Origin: Tranzscheliella williamsii
Lineage: Eukaryota; Basidiomycota; Ustilaginomycetes; Ustilaginales; Ustilaginaceae
DNA length: 64,000 nucleotides
Assembly (NCBI GenBank): GCA_023212725.1
Contig: JALBYF010000074.1
Span: forward strand, 22,168 to 86,167
Direction of reading: 5' to 3'
Shown one piece after another: positions 61,140 through 64,000 of the stretch. The number at the start of each line of letters is the position of its first letter. The first letter of the stretch is position 1. The notes under the pieces were generated by a model. That model had not been told where the DNA came from. It worked only from the letters and a program-made list of their open reading frames with translations, and did not search any database. The translations under genes were made by a program, and so were the position numbers.

Positions 61140-61680
61140 CTGCCGACGTGGGTCGGCAATCCTCGGCCGCTTCAGATGGGATTAGGGACCGCAAGACACA
61201 CGCTGCCGTTCAAGCACTTTCTTGACGACATGCAAAGGAGCTACAGGAGGCAAGGATCATGGACTCGATAGAACCCAATCGGCGCATGTGGCGGTACAGC
61301 CCAGCTCTTCCGCTTTGTACACGAGAGCCACGGGTACGTGCTCGCGGCTAAAGGCGTCAACCGTGAGTACACGGGGGAGCTCGTTGATGAGATGACAACC
61401 TATAAGTACCTGGCTCAGACCCGAGGCCCGGAAGGTATGCCACTCCTGGAAGGCAGGGAATTTTTTTGCATCCGTGGGATTAGTCTTGGCCTTGAGCTCG
61501 GCGGTATAAAGGCAATTGCATGATCCACCATGAAAAGATGATGGGCCGCCGGATGCTCGCTCCTGCAGACGGCCTCCACTTAATCTATGGCCTCCGCTGG
61601 CACATGGCAAAGTTGCGCGACAATCCCCTCTCGCTGCCGTCTCACGGTGTCAGGATCGATGAAGGAAAAGAGTAAACCCG
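61140..61680 (+). pseudogene. Decayed protein-kinase-like gene fragment
   Basis: One plus-strand frame runs from about 61140 to 61523 with a single in-frame TAG at 61269-61271. It has protein-like content on both sides: FKHFLDDMQRSYRRQG before, and QLFRFVHESHGYVLAAKGV then GELVDEMTTYKYL after. A second frame continues to 61675 (MMGRRMLAPADGLHL). The AKGV lysine and the Glu in the following helix (VDEM) resemble the beta3 Lys and alpha-C Glu of fungal kinase-like (FunK1/APH-type) folds. The catalytic loop and later parts are not present in a sensible form. So this looks like a truncated, broken copy; the family is inference. Confidence 0.38.
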
Positions 61681-62170
61681 ACGGGATTTACGAGGTCAGC
61701 ACGTGAGTATCGTCGGCAAGGGTATATCTCCGTGGAGATTTCTGCTATTGATGGTCTGCGGCTGACAGCTTGGCCTGGAAGGAGAACCAAGAGCGCCGGC
61801 TGCTCAGCGCCTTCTACCGGGCCTCCACTTAATGTGAATCTATGGCACCTGGGCCTGAGGCGTCTTCTACTATACTCGACGCATGGTTGGGAGGTGTGGA
61901 GGTCTGAAGAATGTGGATAGTCGGAGCTGACCCTGGTGCGCCTCCACCACATCTCCTTAAGGGGGCATCCTGTTGTGCGAATCCTGCTAGCGGGATCCAT
62001 CCACGAGCACAGCACCCCAGCATGAACGAGCATGCTCCCACCAAGGGCGCACTTTGGCATATATAGAGGCATGCTGTTGCGCCTCCATGCTGTCTACGAT
62101 TATACACAACCAATCCGTTTCGAGCATCCCAGTTAAATCCCATTGGGTTTCTCCCATAACATATTACAAC
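61681..62170. other. Promoter region of the SDR gene
   Basis: About 490 bases with no supported gene. The phrase GGCCTCCACTTAAT recurs from 61571 (there as GGCCTCCACTTAATC) to 61827, which hints at a partial duplication of the decayed gene. Confidence 0.35.
62060..62065 (+). promoter_or_regulatory. TATA box of the SDR gene
   Basis: TATATA lies about 106 bases before ATG 62171. Confidence 0.45.
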
Positions 62171-62980
62171 ATGTCAGCTCAACCCAAGTCGGTAGGCCAG
62201 CTGAAGGGTAAGAAGGTACTTATTATTGGCGGTAGCGCTGGCGTCGGCTTTAGTGCTGCTTCGGCGCTGATCGAAGAGGGAGCGATTGTCGTCATTGCTT
62301 CCTCCAACGCCGAGCGCGTACAAAAGGCTGTCAGGCGCCTCAGCGATTCTCAGCAACAGTACAACGCCGATCCTGAACGCGTCACGGGCCACGTGGTCAA
62401 CCTGGCCGGCAACGAGGCGGAAGCATCGCTTAAGCAGCTATTTACCCAGGTGGGCGAGCTCGACCATCTAATCTACACCGCTGGTGACAATCTCGAATTC
62501 ATAGCACTGGCGGACATCAGCTACGAGAACATCGTCAAGCTGGCCGAGATCCGCCTCATTTCGTGCGTTCTGGCGGTTAAGACGGCTGTCGTTGGCAACT
62601 TTGTGCGCCCCGGCGGTTCGATCGTTCTGACTGGCGGCTCGATCGCCGAAAAGCCCGCGGCCGGCTGGTCGTTACTCGCCATTATCGGCGCCGGCCTCGT
62701 GGGCTTTACACGCAACATGGCCCTAGACATCGCCAACAAGGAGCTCCGAATCAACGCCGTCGCACCCGGTGTGCTCGACACTGGACTGTGGGATGCGATA
62801 CCAGCCGAGACACGTGAGGCTCTGTTGAAGCAGATCGCCGACGACAGCCTCGTTGCACATGTAGGTCACCCTGACGAGGTCTCCAATGCCTTCCTCTACC
62901 TGCTCAAGGACACCAACGTCACCGGTGAGGTCATCTACTCTGACGGTGGAGGCAGAATCGGCACGCGCCCACGAGCCTGA
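62171..62980 (+). CDS. Atypical short-chain dehydrogenase/reductase (SDR) without the YxxxK pair
   Basis: The intronless ORF encodes 269 residues from ATG 62171; upstream in-frame codons lack family likeness. The Rossmann nucleotide loop is GGSAGVGFSAAS (a variant of TGxxxGxG), and DHLIYTAGD stands for the NNAG strand. The active-site Ser is in LTGGS, but where Tyr-x-x-x-Lys should follow the chain reads KPAAGWSLLAIIGAG, so both Tyr and Lys are missing. The C-terminus (INAVAPGVLDTGLWD, VIYSDGG) is normal. Such SDRs exist in fungi and may bind NAD(P)H with altered chemistry or act as regulators. It may belong to the same pathway as the FAH fusion, but that is inference. Confidence 0.85.
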   Translation: MSAQPKSVGQLKGKKVLIIGGSAGVGFSAASALIEEGAIVVIASSNAERVQKAVRRLSDSQQQYNADPERVTGHVVNLAGNEAEASLKQLFTQVGELDHLIYTAGDNLEFIALADISYENIVKLAEIRLISCVLAVKTAVVGNFVRPGGSIVLTGGSIAEKPAAGWSLLAIIGAGLVGFTRNMALDIANKELRINAVAPGVLDTGLWDAIPAETREALLKQIADDSLVAHVGHPDEVSNAFLYLLKDTNVTGEVIYSDGGGRIGTRPRA

Positions 62981-64000
62981 TCCACCCTCGTAACAGCAAC
63001 GTTTCGGTACTTTTCTTCCTCTTAACGGCTGCCGAGCCCAGTGTCACCTCGATCAACCTGTACAAGCGTACATCTAATGTCCGACTCAAAATCATCGCAA
63101 TGACCTTGGAGCTGGGAAAGACCGACTGTGACCGGCTGGAAAAAGCCGCTTGTGTGAAGAACCGCATATTATCTGGCAGGATAGTTAAATGTTGCATTGT
63201 CTGGCTATGGTGCTGCTCTCGATGGCGAGCCTCACACCACAGCTTCCCGGTGAAATGAGCACAAGCACAAAGGGTCGACAAAATGAACGCTAACAGGAAC
63301 AAGGAGACAAGGGTCTATCGCAAGGAACGGTGATTAATGGCGTGTGAAAGGAAGGAATCACGGGGAGCGTAGTTATCATATACATGCTGGGAGTGATGTT
63401 CATGCTGGGAGTAGGGAGGTTTTGGTGAAGAGATAATGTGAGCTCAGCTGCAAGCTCGCTTGCATATGATGGTGGTGATGAGATGATGTGAGGGATCTGT
63501 TATGCCCCAGGGTCTGATAACCTCTGGTGCTGGGTAGGGTTTGTATACCAGCCGACCGTCATTATGGGTCTGCTCAAAATACAACCTGGTGAGCGGCAGA
63601 TACAAATTGACAGTGGTAGTTACAAGATCAGAGCAGTAGCCACAGTTCTGAGGCTGCAATTTCAGAATATTGACCTGTCATGTACAAATCCAAGTTGGCC
63701 ATTTCAGTAGTCAGAGCAGCAGCCTCAACCTTTGGAGTGGCAGCTTCAACTGGCAGAGAGGTAGCTACACATGCTTAATGGCAATAACAAACTCAGCCTA
63801 TAGACTGTTGCTTGCCGTCTCCCCATGGCAACACTGCTCCTGTCTCCAGAATGGCAGCTGTGGAATGCCCTGTTACAGGGCTGGCGTCTCAGGAGATGCC
63901 TGCCATGCAACATTGGGTGGTCGCTTGAGCGACCACCAGAAGATGGCTCTTCCAAGCGATGCAGCTTACAGTGGTCGCTTGGGAGCTGGGCCAGGACGCG
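62981..64000. other. Right-edge region, no supported gene
   Basis: About 1 kb of short ORFs and CAG/AGCAGC-rich sequence (63600-63760). A 22-base palindrome is listed separately. The region may be the edge of a repeat that continues beyond the window. Confidence 0.35.
63916..63937. repeat. 10-bp inverted repeat with a 2-base centre
   Basis: GGTGGTCGCT and AGCGACCACC pair perfectly around TG. A partial copy, GTGGTCGCTTGGGAG, recurs at about 63972. Confidence 0.7.

Noticed and set aside
63444..63955. Short minus-strand ORFs at the right edge
   Set aside because: Short, with no motif; the sequence is simple-repeat-like.
1..64000. CRISPR arrays, bacterial operons, rRNA
   Set aside because: No regularly spaced identical repeats and no rRNA-like sequence; the window is fungal nuclear DNA.

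Overview
This window looks like nuclear DNA of a smut-type basidiomycete (Ustilaginomycotina: Ustilago, Sporisorium or Pseudozyma-like). The evidence is gene content and structure: short GT-AG introns of about 30-200 nt, many intronless long ORFs, a Kre6/Skn1 glucan-synthesis protein, Rot1, Xpt1, Vps51, two Zn2Cys6 regulators, an ATO-family transporter and small secreted proteins. The species call is inference; no marker gene is present. Exon boundaries were read by eye from splice signals, reading frame and family similarity.

Region 1 (1-31 kb) is dense and mostly housekeeping. In order: the 5' part of an RNase P Rpr2/Rpp21-like subunit (-) that runs off the left edge, an intron-containing tRNA-Gly(GCC) (-), a long Ser/Pro/Ala-rich protein (+), a secreted GH32 enzyme (+), a three-exon Kre6-like protein (-), a five-exon Rot1 (+), a large single-span membrane protein with a possible Atg8-binding motif (+), a universal-stress-domain protein (-), Xpt1 (+), Vps51 (+), an AlkB-like dioxygenase (-), a divergent pair of an Ldh2-like dehydrogenase (-) and a fumarylacetoacetase-fold enzyme (+), an alpha/beta hydrolase (-), a GPI-type secreted phosphoesterase (-), and a membrane-anchored multicopper oxidase (+).

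Region 2 (31-64 kb) is looser and accessory in character. It has long gene-poor gaps, two decayed genes (32.96-33.81 kb and 61.14-61.68 kb), an inverted-repeat MITE-like element (47.94-48.32 kb) and several short perfect direct repeats. Genes present: a GFA-fold zinc protein, an F-box/LRR protein, a small cysteine-rich secreted protein, a PEBP protein, a Zn2Cys6 regulator divergent from an MFS permease, a second secreted protein, an ATO acetate-type transporter convergent with a second Zn2Cys6 regulator, a cytochrome b5-domain protein, an amidohydrolase divergent from a fumarylacetoacetase-hydrolase fusion, and an atypical SDR.

The most interesting reading is that 40.7-63 kb may be a catabolic island: two regulators, two carboxylate-type transporters, an amidohydrolase and a single polypeptide that joins an FAH-fold C-C hydrolase or isomerase to an enol-lactonase-like hydrolase. 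Three evenly spaced CGG-N4-CCG sites lie between the first regulator and the MFS permease and look like its operator. The joint pathway is inference; the gene order and motifs are seen directly.
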